Shown: positions 1 to 8,301, counted from the stretch's first letter. The stretch: DNA of 37,216 nt from DASRQK01 sp964401685 (GCA_964401685.1 CAYNZH010000020.1:1-37216); one strand, 5' to 3'. The notes: generated by a model not told the origin, from the letters alone. Numbers and translations: made by a program.

Positions 1-1631
1 TGCTTTTCCGTAGAGAAGATCAGGGCATCAGCTGCATTCAGCTTTTCGACTTCTTCCTTGGCTTTTGCGTCGATTTCTGCGTTGGCCTCGGCTTCTTCTT
101 TCATGCGCTTGATCTCTTCGTCTGTCAATCCTGAAGAAGCTTCGATCCGGATTTTTTGTTCTTTTCCGGTTGCTTTGTCTTTCGCAGAGACGTGCAGGAT
201 TCCATTGGCGTCGATATCAAAGGTCACCTCAATTTGAGGCACACCTCTTGGCGCAGGCGGAATGCCATCCAGGTGAAATCTTCCGATGGTCCTGTTCTGG
301 CTGGCCATTGGGCGTTCTCCTTGAAGAATATGGATCTCCACGGAGGGTTGATTGTCTGACGCCGTCGAAAACACCTCCGATTTTTTGCTCGGAATAGTGG
401 TGTTGGCTTCTATCAATTTTGTCATGACACCACCCATGGTTTCGATTCCCAAGGAAAGAGGTGTCACATCCAGCAAGAGTACATCCTTCACTTCTCCAGT
501 CAGAACTCCACCCTGGATCGCAGCACCTAAGGCCACGACCTCATCCGGGTTGACACCTTTTGAAGGCTCTTTGCCGAAGAAGTTTTTTACCGCATCCTGA
601 ATTGCAGGGATACGTGTGGATCCACCGACCAGGATAACTTCATCTATATCGCTAGTGGAGTAGCCCGCGTTCTTCAACGCTGATTTACACGGCTCGATTG
701 TTCTTTTGATCAAAGAATCGGCCAATTGCTCAAATTTTGCACGACTCAGGGTACGGACCAAGTGTTTAGGGCCAGTCTGATCTGCAGTGATATAGGGCAA
801 GTTGATTTCTGTGGAGGACGCGCTCGAAAGTTCGATCTTGGCTTTTTCTGCGGCTTCTTTTAGTCGCTGCAAAGCCATAGGGTCTTTTCCCAGATCAAAA
901 CCGCTGTTATCGGCTTTAAATTCTTCTTTCAGCCAATCGATGATCACCTCGTCAAAATCGTCACCTCCCAGTTGGGTGTCACCGTCTGTAGATTTTACTT
1001 CGAAAACACCGTCGCCAAGTTCCAGAATGGAAACATCATGCGTACCCCCACCACAGTCAAACACAACAATTTTCATGTCCTTGTTGGTCTTGTCCAGACC
1101 ATAGGCCAAAGCCGCCGCGGTAGGCTCGTTGATGATACGTTTCACATTCAGCCCTGCGATTTCGCCTGCTTCTTTAGTGGCCTGTCTCTGTGCATCATTA
1201 AAATATGCAGGCACGGTAATCACTGCCTCCGATACTTCCTGACCCAGAAAATCCTCTGCAGTTTTTTTCATTTTCTGCAAGATCATCGCTGATATTTCCT
1301 GCGGAGTATATTTACGATCGTCAATTTCGACCCTAGGCGTATTGTTGTCACCTTTTACGACCTTATAAGGCATGCGCTGTGCCGCATCGCCCACTTCATT
1401 AAAGGTCGATCCGATAAAACGCTTGATGGAGTTGATCGTTTTGGTCGGATTGGTGATGGCTTGCCTTTTCGCAGGATCACCTACTTTGCGTTCGCCGTTT
1501 TCCACAAATGCCACGATCGAAGGTGTTGTACGTTTACCTTCATTGTTGGCAATCACTACCGGTTCGTTACCCTCCATGACGGCGACACAAGAGTTGGTAG
1601 TTCCTAAGTCGATTCCAATGATTTTTGACAT
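1..1631 (-). CDS. dnaK: Molecular chaperone DnaK (Hsp70), 3' end outside the window
   Basis: This is the ATP-dependent Hsp70 chaperone that folds and protects cytosolic proteins with DnaJ and GrpE. Reading the minus strand from ATG at 1631 gives MSKIIGIDLGTTNSCVAV, the phosphate-1 loop of the actin-like ATPase domain. Further in are VPAYFNDAQRQATKEAG, NEPTAAALAYG and the second phosphate loop DCGGGTHDVSILELGDG. The substrate-binding domain follows, with LLDVTPLSLGIETMGG, then part of the helical lid. About 543 codons are present of a usual 630-640, so roughly 95 C-terminal residues lie beyond the left edge. The second phosphate loop has Cys and His where E. coli has Leu and Phe (DLGGGTFD); I believe this is common in Bacteroidota. 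No CIRCE element is visible upstream. grpE and dnaJ are not in the window. Confidence 0.98.
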   Translation of the reverse strand, partial: MSKIIGIDLGTTNSCVAVMEGNEPVVIANNEGKRTTPSIVAFVENGERKVGDPAKRQAITNPTKTINSIKRFIGSTFNEVGDAAQRMPYKVVKGDNNTPRVEIDDRKYTPQEISAMILQKMKKTAEDFLGQEVSEAVITVPAYFNDAQRQATKEAGEIAGLNVKRIINEPTAAALAYGLDKTNKDMKIVVFDCGGGTHDVSILELGDGVFEVKSTDGDTQLGGDDFDEVIIDWLKEEFKADNSGFDLGKDPMALQRLKEAAEKAKIELSSASSTEINLPYITADQTGPKHLVRTLSRAKFEQLADSLIKRTIEPCKSALKNAGYSTSDIDEVILVGGSTRIPAIQDAVKNFFGKEPSKGVNPDEVVALGAAIQGGVLTGEVKDVLLLDVTPLSLGIETMGGVMTKLIEANTTIPSKKSEVFSTASDNQPSVEIHILQGERPMASQNRTIGRFHLDGIPPAPRGVPQIEVTFDIDANGILHVSAKDKATGKEQKIRIEASSGLTDEEIKRMKEEAEANAEIDAKAKEEVEKLNAADALIFSTEK

Positions 1632-1724
1632 ATCTAATATAATTTTCTATTTAATCTGATTCTGTTAAATGTTTAATCAATGGTTGTGCCAAACGGGTTT
1701 GTCAGCCTAAAATTGCTTTCTTTC

Positions 1725-1757
1725 TGACATTGTGTCATTTGCTTGACAAGCACAATG
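1725..1757. promoter_or_regulatory. Nested inverted repeats between dnaK and the thioredoxin-like gene
   Basis: Three inverted repeats overlap in this divergent intergenic region. TGACA-TTG-TGTCA lies at 1725-1737, GCTTG-A-CAAGC at 1741-1751, and the arms CATTGTG (1728-1734) and CACAATG (1751-1757) enclose the second one. They sit upstream of the -7 box of the rightward gene. They could be operator half-sites or a foldable element. No regulator can be named from the sequence. Confidence 0.4.
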
Positions 1758-1778
1758 GAGTTGTTCCACATTATTTCG

Positions 1779-1786
1779 TAATTTTG
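1779..1786 (+). promoter_or_regulatory. Bacteroidota-type -7 box (TAATTTTG) for the thioredoxin-like/dxr operon
   Basis: TAATTTTG fits the Bacteroidota -7 consensus TAnnTTTG and lies 20 bases before the ATG at 1806. A TTG at 1761-1763 is the only nearby -33 candidate, and its 15-base spacing is short. The expected transcript would start just after 1790. Confidence 0.5.
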
Positions 1787-1805
1787 CAGACTGAATATAA
1801 TAGGA

Positions 1806-2375
1806 ATGAAGACGTTTGAAGAATACATGTCTGGATTTGAAGCGTTAATGACGCAGCCAGATCCACCAGCTCCCTACGATGAGCCGGATTATTACCAATA
1901 TGCCAAGTTAAATTTTTCCCGATCCAACCGTTGGCTGAAAAGAGGAAAACTCACCGATTCGCTGATCCAAACCCTAGAAGGGATAAAGGATCCTCAGCAG
2001 TGGATACTCATTACTGAGCCTTGGTGTGGCGATGCGGCGCACAGCGTACCTTTTATCTATAAAATGTCTCTATTGAATCCCAAGATCAGTCTGGTGATAG
2101 AGCATCGGGATATGCCTCCCTTCAGGATTGATGAGTACCTTACCAATGGTGGGAAATCCATCCCCAAGCTGATTATCCGAAATCTGGAGGGCAAGGATTT
2201 GGCGCTCTGGGGCCCGCGTCCTCAGGAAGCTCAGGAGCTTTTCGAGAAGATGAAAGCCGAGAACCTGGATTTTGAAACGCAGAAGGAGCAGTTGCAGAAC
2301 TGGTACAACAAAGACCAGGGGAACGCAATGCAACACGAATTCACCCAATTGCTTGCACCTTTTTCCGGTCAATGA
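1806..2375 (+). CDS. Thioredoxin-family protein with a single-cysteine WCGDA motif
   Basis: This 189-residue protein resembles the cytosolic thioredoxin-like family found in Bacteroidota (Pfam Thioredoxin_9 type). It has no signal peptide. The segment ILITEPWCGDAAHSVPF, at about residues 67-83, aligns with the thioredoxin active-site strand and helix. Only one cysteine is present where classical thioredoxins have CxxC, so a dithiol oxidoreductase activity is doubtful. The usual cis-proline region is seen as GGKSIPKLIIRN. The C-terminal part is helical and charged. The gene overlaps the next by four bases (ATGA), pointing to translational coupling with a membrane protein and then dxr. The substrate is unknown; a one-cysteine thiol role or simple fold reuse are both possible. 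Confidence 0.8.
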   Translation: MKTFEEYMSGFEALMTQPDPPAPYDEPDYYQYAKLNFSRSNRWLKRGKLTDSLIQTLEGIKDPQQWILITEPWCGDAAHSVPFIYKMSLLNPKISLVIEHRDMPPFRIDEYLTNGGKSIPKLIIRNLEGKDLALWGPRPQEAQELFEKMKAENLDFETQKEQLQNWYNKDQGNAMQHEFTQLLAPFSGQ

Positions 2376-3121
2376 TCCGAATGATGAGGGACAGCACATT
2401 TGCTGTCGGTGATGTCTTGAGCCGATCCTGGCAATTATTGAAATCACGGTATTTCTCTATCGCGGGACTGTGCTTTGCCTTATTTCTGACGTCCAATACT
2501 TCGGGGATTCTGGCTTTTTATCTCAACGATCTCAATCCCGCCTTGAGTGTTTTCATGGCCACCTTGTTTGTGTTTGCTTATTTTGGGATACAACTGACAT
2601 TGTTCAATTTTTTGATTGGTCTGATAGGGCAGGAGAAGCAGATTTCTCTGAGTGAAAAAATCCCCGGCACAATTGTGATCCTTAAGTTTTTTGCGGCGAT
2701 GCTCATGGTCGCATTTTCCCTATTGATCTTTTACCTCTTGGTTTCAGTCGCGGCCTGGCCTCTTATTTATGTTGGTGGTATCGGGTTGATCATGGAGATC
2801 AACTTGTACCTCGTAGCCTTGCTGTCCTTTTATTTTTTGTTGAGAATTGCGTTTTTTCCGTTTTTCATCCTAGACCGTGATTCCAGTCCCTGGCAGTCCA
2901 TCCGGCTCAGCATGGCATTGACCAAAGGTAATTTGACAAAATTGTTGTCAATCATCGTTTTTTTTGTCATTTTGCATCTTTTATACGTTTATTGCAATAT
3001 GATGGGGTATCCGATTATTTCGACCGTGCTCAGTTTGATAAATTCGTTTTTTGTGGTTCCGCTCTCTAGCGTAGTGATTGCGATGGCGTACAAAGATATG
3101 ATGAAAGGCGTTGTCAAATGA
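2372..3121 (+). CDS. Integral membrane protein, unknown function
   Basis: This 249-residue protein is strongly hydrophobic, with about six predicted transmembrane segments. They begin near residues 28, 58, 105, 133, 190 and 218, for example FAYFGIQLTLFNFLIGLIG and YLVALLSFYFLLRIAFFPFFI. A short amphipathic N-terminus (VGDVLSRSWQLLKSRYFSIAG) resembles that of DUF975 or glycerophosphodiester phosphodiesterase membrane-domain proteins, but I cannot assign it firmly. The start overlaps the upstream stop (ATGA), and its own stop overlaps the dxr start in the same way. It is therefore probably made with its neighbours. No catalytic motif is visible. Confidence 0.75.
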   Translation: MIRMMRDSTFAVGDVLSRSWQLLKSRYFSIAGLCFALFLTSNTSGILAFYLNDLNPALSVFMATLFVFAYFGIQLTLFNFLIGLIGQEKQISLSEKIPGTIVILKFFAAMLMVAFSLLIFYLLVSVAAWPLIYVGGIGLIMEINLYLVALLSFYFLLRIAFFPFFILDRDSSPWQSIRLSMALTKGNLTKLLSIIVFFVILHLLYVYCNMMGYPIISTVLSLINSFFVVPLSSVVIAMAYKDMMKGVVK

Positions 3122-4284
3122 CATTAAAAAGGATAGCACTCTTAGGTGCCACGGGTAGCATAGGCAAGCAAACCCTTGAAGTCGTTCGGGAGCACCCGGA
3201 GCGTTTCGAAATCACGGTAATGACAGCCCGCAGCCAGGCATCACTGCTCATAGCGCAAGCACTAGAGTTCAGACCAAAGCAGGTTGTCATCGGCGATCCC
3301 CGCAAATATGACCAGGTAGCGCTGCAACTTCAACCACTGGGCATAGAGGTGCTGTGTGGAGAGGACGCGCTCTGCGAGGTGGTTCAAAATGATGTGGTGG
3401 ATACGGTTGTCACGGCCCTGGTCGGGGCAGCCGGACTTAAGCCCACTGTCGCAGCCATAAAGGCCGGCAAGCATATTGCCCTCGCCAATAAGGAGACATT
3501 GGTTGTCGCCGGTGATCTCATCATGGAACTCGCTCGCCAACACGAGGTACAGATTTTGCCGGTAGACTCGGAGCATTCCGCTATTTTCCAGTGTTTGATG
3601 GGCGAAAATCCGTCTTCCGTCGAAAAAATCATCTTGACAGCTTCCGGAGGTCCGTTTTTTGGCAAATCCCGTGCAGATTTAGAAAAGGTGACTTCGGAGC
3701 AGGCTTTAAAACACCCAAATTGGTCTATGGGAGCTAAAATTTCCATTGATTCGGCCAGTATGATGAACAAAGGGCTGGAAGTGATCGAGGCGAAGTGGCT
3801 GTTTGCTCTGGAGCCAGAACAGATAGAAGTAATCGTCCATCGCCAATCCATCATCCACTCCATGGTACAGTTTTATGATGGATCTGTGATTGCCCAATTG
3901 GGCCTGCCGGATATGAAGCTACCCATACAGTATGCTTTGGGCTTCCCAGAGCGGCTAGAAAATTCGTTCGCGCGCATGGATTTCCTGAAATACCCCGAGC
4001 TTACCTTCGAGGCAGTCGACCGCAGTGTTTTTTCCAATCTGGACTTGGCCTATAGTGCCCTGGAAGCGGGTGGCAATCGTCCCTGTGTGCTCAATGCCGC
4101 AAACGAAGTCGCAGTCGAGGCTTTTCTTCAGGGACGACTGAAATTTCTTCAGATTAGCGATGTCATAAGCAAAACCCTGGAAACCATCCCCCAGGAAACT
4201 TCAGTTTCCCTGGAAAACCGTTTGGAAAATGATGCAGAAAGTCGTTTCTTCGCAAAAGATTTTATAAAACGAATACTACAATAA
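3118..4284 (+). CDS. dxr: 1-deoxy-D-xylulose 5-phosphate reductoisomerase
   Basis: Dxr converts 1-deoxy-D-xylulose 5-phosphate to 2-C-methyl-D-erythritol 4-phosphate with NADPH, the committed step of the MEP isoprenoid pathway, in the cytosol. The protein is 388 residues, the normal family length. LLGATGSIGKQTLEVV near the N-terminus is the NADPH-binding loop. ALVGAAGL, ALANKETLV and PVDSEHSAIFQ contain the metal- and substrate-binding residues. The flexible loop and substrate pocket follow in TASGGPF, HPNWSMGAKISIDSASMMNKGLEVIEA and HRQSIIHSMVQFYDGS. The C-terminal helical domain includes NAANEVAVEAFL. The ATG overlaps the upstream stop codon, and rseP follows after 16 bases. Confidence 0.98.
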   Translation: MTLKRIALLGATGSIGKQTLEVVREHPERFEITVMTARSQASLLIAQALEFRPKQVVIGDPRKYDQVALQLQPLGIEVLCGEDALCEVVQNDVVDTVVTALVGAAGLKPTVAAIKAGKHIALANKETLVVAGDLIMELARQHEVQILPVDSEHSAIFQCLMGENPSSVEKIILTASGGPFFGKSRADLEKVTSEQALKHPNWSMGAKISIDSASMMNKGLEVIEAKWLFALEPEQIEVIVHRQSIIHSMVQFYDGSVIAQLGLPDMKLPIQYALGFPERLENSFARMDFLKYPELTFEAVDRSVFSNLDLAYSALEAGGNRPCVLNAANEVAVEAFLQGRLKFLQISDVISKTLETIPQETSVSLENRLENDAESRFFAKDFIKRILQ

Positions 4285-4300
4285 GAAATAAAAGACACAA

Positions 4301-5623
4301 ATGGGTGTATTGATCATGACGGGGCAAGTCCTTTTGGGATTGTCTATTCTAATAGTTTTGCACGAATTGGGACATTTCTTGGCTGCACGTGCCTTCGGCA
4401 TCAAGGTCGAGAAATTCTATCTCTTTTTTGATGCATGGGGTGTCAAATTATTCAAGTTCAACTTTAAAGGATGCGAATACGGAATCGGCTGGCTTCCACT
4501 GGGGGGCTATGTCAAAATTGCAGGCATGGTAGACGAATCAATGGATACCGAGCAGCTCAAGGGCGAACCTCAGCCCTGGGAGTTTAGGTCCAAGCCCGCT
4601 TGGCAACGGCTTATCGTTATGTTGGGTGGGATTATCGTCAATGTTATTCTCGGCATCGTCGTCTTTTGGGGTCTGACTTTCCGCTACGGCGAAACCTACA
4701 TCAACAACGAACGACTCGTCAATGGAATAGAGCCAGGGATCATTGGCAAAGACCTCGGACTCCAGGCGGGAGATCGCATCACCCATGTCAACGGCACAAA
4801 AGCTGTGCGTTTCAGTGACCTGTTGAGCGCCGATGTGTTGATGGGCAATTCCAGCCTCACGGTGCAGAGAGGGAACGAAACGCTGAATATTCATGTCCCA
4901 GCAGACATTTTGAACGACATCGCAGATTATACCCGCAATGAACTCTTTACCACACGGGTAAAAGTTACCTCCATTGCCCGGATACAGCCCGAAAGCGCAG
5001 CAGAAAAGATGGGCTTGCAGGAGGGGGATAGTATCCTGCATATCAATAGCGTTCCCTTGCATTTTTGGGACGAAATGCGCGAGCAATTCATCGCTCATGC
5101 GGGCGAAAATGTCACACTGGGGCTGATTCGTGGAGATCAAGAACTTTCCGTTGAAGGGAAGATGCCGGACGACGGGGTATTAGGCTTTAATATAGGTCCG
5201 GACTACAGCATTCCGCACGAAACCATACAATACGGGTTTATAGAAGCCCTCCCGGTGGGGGCATCAAAAGCATGGAGCGCAGTAGCGGACAATGCCAGAG
5301 GTCTGGGCAAAATTTTCAAAGGTGAGGTCCGAGCCGACAAAGCACTGTCTGGACCTATTGGGATTGCCCAATTATTTGGTGATCAGGTCAATTGGATACG
5401 ATTTTGGACGCTGGTCGGGATGCTTTCCATGGTGTTGGCACTCATGAACCTGTTGCCTATTCCTGCACTGGACGGCGGCCACGTCGTGTTTTTGCTCGTC
5501 GAGATGATTCAGGGAAAACCGCTCAGCGACAAATTTTTGGAGTCCGCACAGATGGTCGGATTCTTTATCCTGATCGGCCTCATGATTTTTGTCTTCGGAA
5601 ACGACATATTTAAGCTCTTCTGA
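4301..5623 (+). CDS. rseP: RseP-type site-2 intramembrane metalloprotease
   Basis: This is a 440-residue inner-membrane zinc protease of the M50 family, which cuts membrane-anchored substrates such as anti-sigma factors and signal-peptide remnants within the membrane. The first helix holds the zinc motif HELGHFL at about residues 21-27. The third zinc ligand lies in NLLPIPALDGGHVVF near residue 390. Between them are two PDZ-like domains, at about residues 130-200 (GIIGKDLGLQAGDRITHVNG) and 210-285 (SAAEKMGLQEGDSILHINS). The last helix is near the C-terminus (VGFFILIGLMIFVFG). The start is 16 bases after dxr, so the two are probably co-transcribed; dxr-rseP adjacency is common in bacteria. An ECF sigma factor is encoded about 8 kb downstream, but nothing here links it to this protease. 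Confidence 0.95.
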   Translation: MGVLIMTGQVLLGLSILIVLHELGHFLAARAFGIKVEKFYLFFDAWGVKLFKFNFKGCEYGIGWLPLGGYVKIAGMVDESMDTEQLKGEPQPWEFRSKPAWQRLIVMLGGIIVNVILGIVVFWGLTFRYGETYINNERLVNGIEPGIIGKDLGLQAGDRITHVNGTKAVRFSDLLSADVLMGNSSLTVQRGNETLNIHVPADILNDIADYTRNELFTTRVKVTSIARIQPESAAEKMGLQEGDSILHINSVPLHFWDEMREQFIAHAGENVTLGLIRGDQELSVEGKMPDDGVLGFNIGPDYSIPHETIQYGFIEALPVGASKAWSAVADNARGLGKIFKGEVRADKALSGPIGIAQLFGDQVNWIRFWTLVGMLSMVLALMNLLPIPALDGGHVVFLLVEMIQGKPLSDKFLESAQMVGFFILIGLMIFVFGNDIFKLF

Positions 5624-5648
5624 TAAGGAGAGTTTAAATAATTATGCG

Positions 5649-5656
5649 TAAATTTG
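5649..5656 (+). promoter_or_regulatory. Bacteroidota-type -7 box (TAAATTTG) for carA
   Basis: TAAATTTG matches TAnnTTTG. It lies 170 bases before the carA start, so a transcript from here would carry an untranslated leader of about 160 bases. No good -33 TTG is seen 19-20 bases upstream, which makes the call moderate. Confidence 0.5.
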
Positions 5657-5666
5657 CACCGTGAAT

Positions 5667-5772
5667 ATGGAAGAACATCGCGTACATACACTTTTGTATG
5701 CCCCCGACAGCGGAGTACCCTCCGAAAGCTCTTCCATTTTCCTGTCTTTGCGGCCCGATAAGGGCTTTTTTT
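5667..5772 (+). ncRNA. Candidate structured leader of carA (three-way junction, pseudoknot, small terminator)
   Basis: The leader can be drawn as follows. P1 is eight base pairs (ATGGAAGA 5667-5674 with TCTTCCAT 5730-5737). It encloses P2, six pairs (CATACA 5685-5690 with TGTATG 5695-5700, loop CTTT), and P3, five pairs (CGGAG 5711-5715 with CTCCG 5720-5724, loop TACC). The P2-P3 linker has GACAG (5706-5710), complementary to CTGTC (5742-5746) beyond P1, giving a possible pseudoknot. Then GCCC (5753-5756) pairs with GGGC (5762-5765) ahead of seven T, a short intrinsic-terminator shape. An alternative pairing of GCCC 5700-5703 with the same GGGC would break that terminator. I do not recognise a named riboswitch family. 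It could also be a small RNA of about 110 bases. Confidence 0.45.
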
Positions 5773-5826
5773 ATGCTTCATCCCGCTGCAACAATTCCAT
5801 TTACTTTTATAATTATTACAAAAAAA

Positions 5827-6933
5827 ATGACCCATTACAGTAAATTGCCTGCCATTTTGGTGTTGGAAGATGGTACCGTGTTTTATGGAAAAGCCGCCGG
5901 AAAAATCGGAACCACAACAGGTGAAATTTGTTTCAACACCGGGACCACCGGATACCAGGAAATATTTACAGATCCATCCTACTATGGCCAAATCATGGTG
6001 ACCACCAACGCCCACATTGGTAATTATGGTATTGCCGATGATGAGGGAGAATCCGACAATATTCAAATTGCGGGACTCGTTTGCAAAAATTACAACATCG
6101 ATTACAGTCGCAAAATGGCCAGCGGGTCTATTCAGCACTATTTTGAGGACGAAAAGTTGGTTGGCATCTCGGATATAGACACGCGATCTTTAGTCAGGCA
6201 TATACGTGATAAAGGCGCGATGAATGCGGTCATTTCGTCGGAAAACTTTTCTGTCGATGCATTGAGAGCGCAGCTCGCAGGCATGCAGTCCATGGTTGGC
6301 GCAGAGCTTTCTTCTGTAGTATCGACCAAGGAAGCTTATTTTTACGGCAACCCTGACGCGGCAACACGGATCGCTGTCCTGGATCTTGGCGTAAAACGCA
6401 ATATTCTCAGGAATTTCGCCGATCGGGACGTCTACATGCAGGTGTTTCCTGCTAAAACCTCCTTTGCCGAAATGGAAAAATGGAATCCCCAGGGCTATTT
6501 TGTTTCCAATGGGCCTGGAGACCCGGCTGCGATGGACTATGCCATCCAGACTGTCACAGAAATAGTCGCCGCGAATAAACCCATGTTTGGCATTTGCCTG
6601 GGCCATCAGCTCCTGGCGCTGGCTCACGGAATTGGTACGGAAAAAATGTTCAATGGCCACAGGGGTATCAATCACCCGGTCAAAAACATAGTGCTTGACA
6701 AGTGCGAAATTACGAGTCAAAACCATGGTTTTGGAGTCATCAAGCAAGACGTCGAAAAGTCGGAAGCCGTGGAAATCACGCATATCAACCTCAACGACCA
6801 GTCCATCGAGGGCATACGGGTCAAGGGGAAAAATCAGTTTTCGGTCCAATACCACCCTGAAGCCGCGCCTGGTCCTCACGATTCACATTATCTTTTCGAC
6901 CAATTCGTGGACAGCATGCGTCTTGGTTCATGA
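5827..6933 (+). CDS. carA: Carbamoyl-phosphate synthase small (glutaminase) subunit
   Basis: CarA hydrolyses glutamine and passes ammonia to the large subunit CarB, which makes carbamoyl phosphate for pyrimidine and arginine synthesis. From ATG 5827 the protein is 368 residues, the usual length, and begins MTHYSKLPAILVLEDGTVFYGKA. The frame is open back to an ATG at 5698, but that would add 43 unrelated residues and overlap the leader hairpins, so I reject it. The N-terminal domain contains FNTGTTGYQEIFTDPSYYGQ. The class I glutamine amidotransferase domain has VSNGPGDP, the nucleophile Cys in FGICLGHQLLALA, and the His-Glu pair in QYHPEAAPGPHD. carB is not in the window. The upstream leader suggests control at transcript level. 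Confidence 0.97.
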   Translation: MTHYSKLPAILVLEDGTVFYGKAAGKIGTTTGEICFNTGTTGYQEIFTDPSYYGQIMVTTNAHIGNYGIADDEGESDNIQIAGLVCKNYNIDYSRKMASGSIQHYFEDEKLVGISDIDTRSLVRHIRDKGAMNAVISSENFSVDALRAQLAGMQSMVGAELSSVVSTKEAYFYGNPDAATRIAVLDLGVKRNILRNFADRDVYMQVFPAKTSFAEMEKWNPQGYFVSNGPGDPAAMDYAIQTVTEIVAANKPMFGICLGHQLLALAHGIGTEKMFNGHRGINHPVKNIVLDKCEITSQNHGFGVIKQDVEKSEAVEITHINLNDQSIEGIRVKGKNQFSVQYHPEAAPGPHDSHYLFDQFVDSMRLGS

Positions 6934-6953
6934 GTGTAATTTGCGTATATTTG
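6923..6953 (+). promoter_or_regulatory. Promoter of eno (TTG, 20-base spacer, TATATTTG)
   Basis: TATATTTG at 6946-6953 matches the Bacteroidota -7 box exactly. A TTG at 6923-6925 lies 20 bases upstream, near the usual 19-20 base spacing. The -33 element is inside the last codons of carA. The predicted leader is only about 22 bases. Confidence 0.6.
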
Positions 6954-6982
6954 AATGATTACAAAATTGGTAAATACTTGAG

Positions 6983-8275
6983 ATGAGTTTAATTATTGAT
7001 GTTCATGCCCGGCAGATTTTGGATTCCCGGGGAAATCCGACCATAGAAGTCGACGTTACCACTCAAAATGGCGTTCAGGGCCGTGCCGCTGTGCCGTCGG
7101 GCGCGTCGACAGGAGCCTACGAAGCCGTAGAACTACGGGACGGCGACCCTACCCGCTATTTGGGCAAGGGGGTCCTCAATGCCGTCGAAAATGTAAACAC
7201 CACCATAGCTGAGGCTTTGGAAGGCGTAGACGTTTTTGAGCAAAATGCCATCGACCAATTGTTGCTTGATCTGGACGGAACCGACAACAAGGGCAATCTC
7301 GGTGCAAACGCTTTGCTTGGTGTTTCCCTGGCTGTGGCCAAAGCAGCGGCAAAGGAAAGCCACCAGCCGCTATACCGTTACGTAGGTGGGGTCAATGCCA
7401 ACCTGCTTCCCATTCCCATGATGAATATTGTCAATGGCGGCTCCCATTCCGATGCACCTATTGCCTTTCAAGAATTCATGATCATGCCCGTGGGCGCCTC
7501 CAGGTTTTCGGAAGCTTTGCGCTGGGGCACAGAAGTTTTTCATCATCTCAAAGCGATTCTACACAAAAAAGGACTTTCCACCGCAATTGGTGACGAAGGC
7601 GGCTTCGCCCCAAAATTCAACGGGACGGAGGACGCAATCGAAACTGTGCTTTCTGCTATAGAAGCCGCAGGTTATCAGCCTGGCAAGGACATTTTCCTCG
7701 CGCTGGACTGTGCTGCTTCAGAATTTTTTGTCGGCGGTCAGTATCAGTACGGCAAGTTTGAAGGCGATCAGGCTGCCACAAGGAGCAGCGACCAACAAGT
7801 CGACTTCCTCCAGGAATTGACAGAGAAATACCCCATTATTTCTATTGAGGATGGGATGCACGAGGATGATTGGGAAGGGTGGAAGCTGCTCACCGATCGC
7901 ATCGGTTCCAAGATTCAGCTGGTCGGTGATGATCTCTTCGTGACCAACAGCAAGCGTCTACAAAAGGGTATAGACCAAGACACGGCCAATTCGATTCTCG
8001 TCAAGGTCAATCAGATCGGTACACTTAGCGAGACCATCGCTGCGGTGAGCCTGGCTCAGCAGAACGCATATACCTCTGTTATGTCTCACCGCTCAGGCGA
8101 AACCGAAGACTATACGATTGCGGATCTCGCGGTCGCTCTCAATTGCGGGCAGATCAAAACAGGATCGGCTTCCCGCTCAGACCGGATGGCAAAATACAAT
8201 CAATTACTGCGCATAGAAGAGGAACTGGGAAAACAGGCCCGCTTTTTAGGAACAGATTTTAAATATTTCAAGTAA
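6983..8275 (+). CDS. eno: Enolase (phosphopyruvate hydratase)
   Basis: Enolase interconverts 2-phosphoglycerate and phosphoenolpyruvate in glycolysis and gluconeogenesis, using Mg2+. The 430-residue length is standard. The N-terminal ARQILDSRGNPTIEV, the loop GRAAVPSGASTGAYEA, and the barrel motifs IGDEGGFAP, LALDCAASEFF, SIEDGMHEDDWEGW, VGDDLFVTN, LVKVNQIGTLSETI and MSHRSGETEDYTIADLAVA include the metal ligands and the catalytic acid and base. The start is preceded by a good promoter within the carA end, so eno is probably transcribed on its own. sufS follows after 26 bases with no visible terminator. Confidence 0.99.
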   Translation: MSLIIDVHARQILDSRGNPTIEVDVTTQNGVQGRAAVPSGASTGAYEAVELRDGDPTRYLGKGVLNAVENVNTTIAEALEGVDVFEQNAIDQLLLDLDGTDNKGNLGANALLGVSLAVAKAAAKESHQPLYRYVGGVNANLLPIPMMNIVNGGSHSDAPIAFQEFMIMPVGASRFSEALRWGTEVFHHLKAILHKKGLSTAIGDEGGFAPKFNGTEDAIETVLSAIEAAGYQPGKDIFLALDCAASEFFVGGQYQYGKFEGDQAATRSSDQQVDFLQELTEKYPIISIEDGMHEDDWEGWKLLTDRIGSKIQLVGDDLFVTNSKRLQKGIDQDTANSILVKVNQIGTLSETIAAVSLAQQNAYTSVMSHRSGETEDYTIADLAVALNCGQIKTGSASRSDRMAKYNQLLRIEEELGKQARFLGTDFKYFK

Positions 8276-8301
8276 ATTAAGCAAATTACAAAACTTTATT
8301 A

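Noticed and set aside
1632..1805. CIRCE (HrcA) operator before dnaK
   Set aside because: The TTAGCACTC-N9-GAGTGCTAA pattern is not present.
5705..5737. Hammerhead-like GAAA between two stems in the carA leader
   Set aside because: The CUGANGA core is missing, so a hammerhead ribozyme is not supported.
5698..5826. In-frame upstream start that would lengthen carA by 43 residues
   Set aside because: The extra residues are not family-like and the stretch contains the leader hairpins and terminator-like stem; ATG 5827 gives the standard protein.
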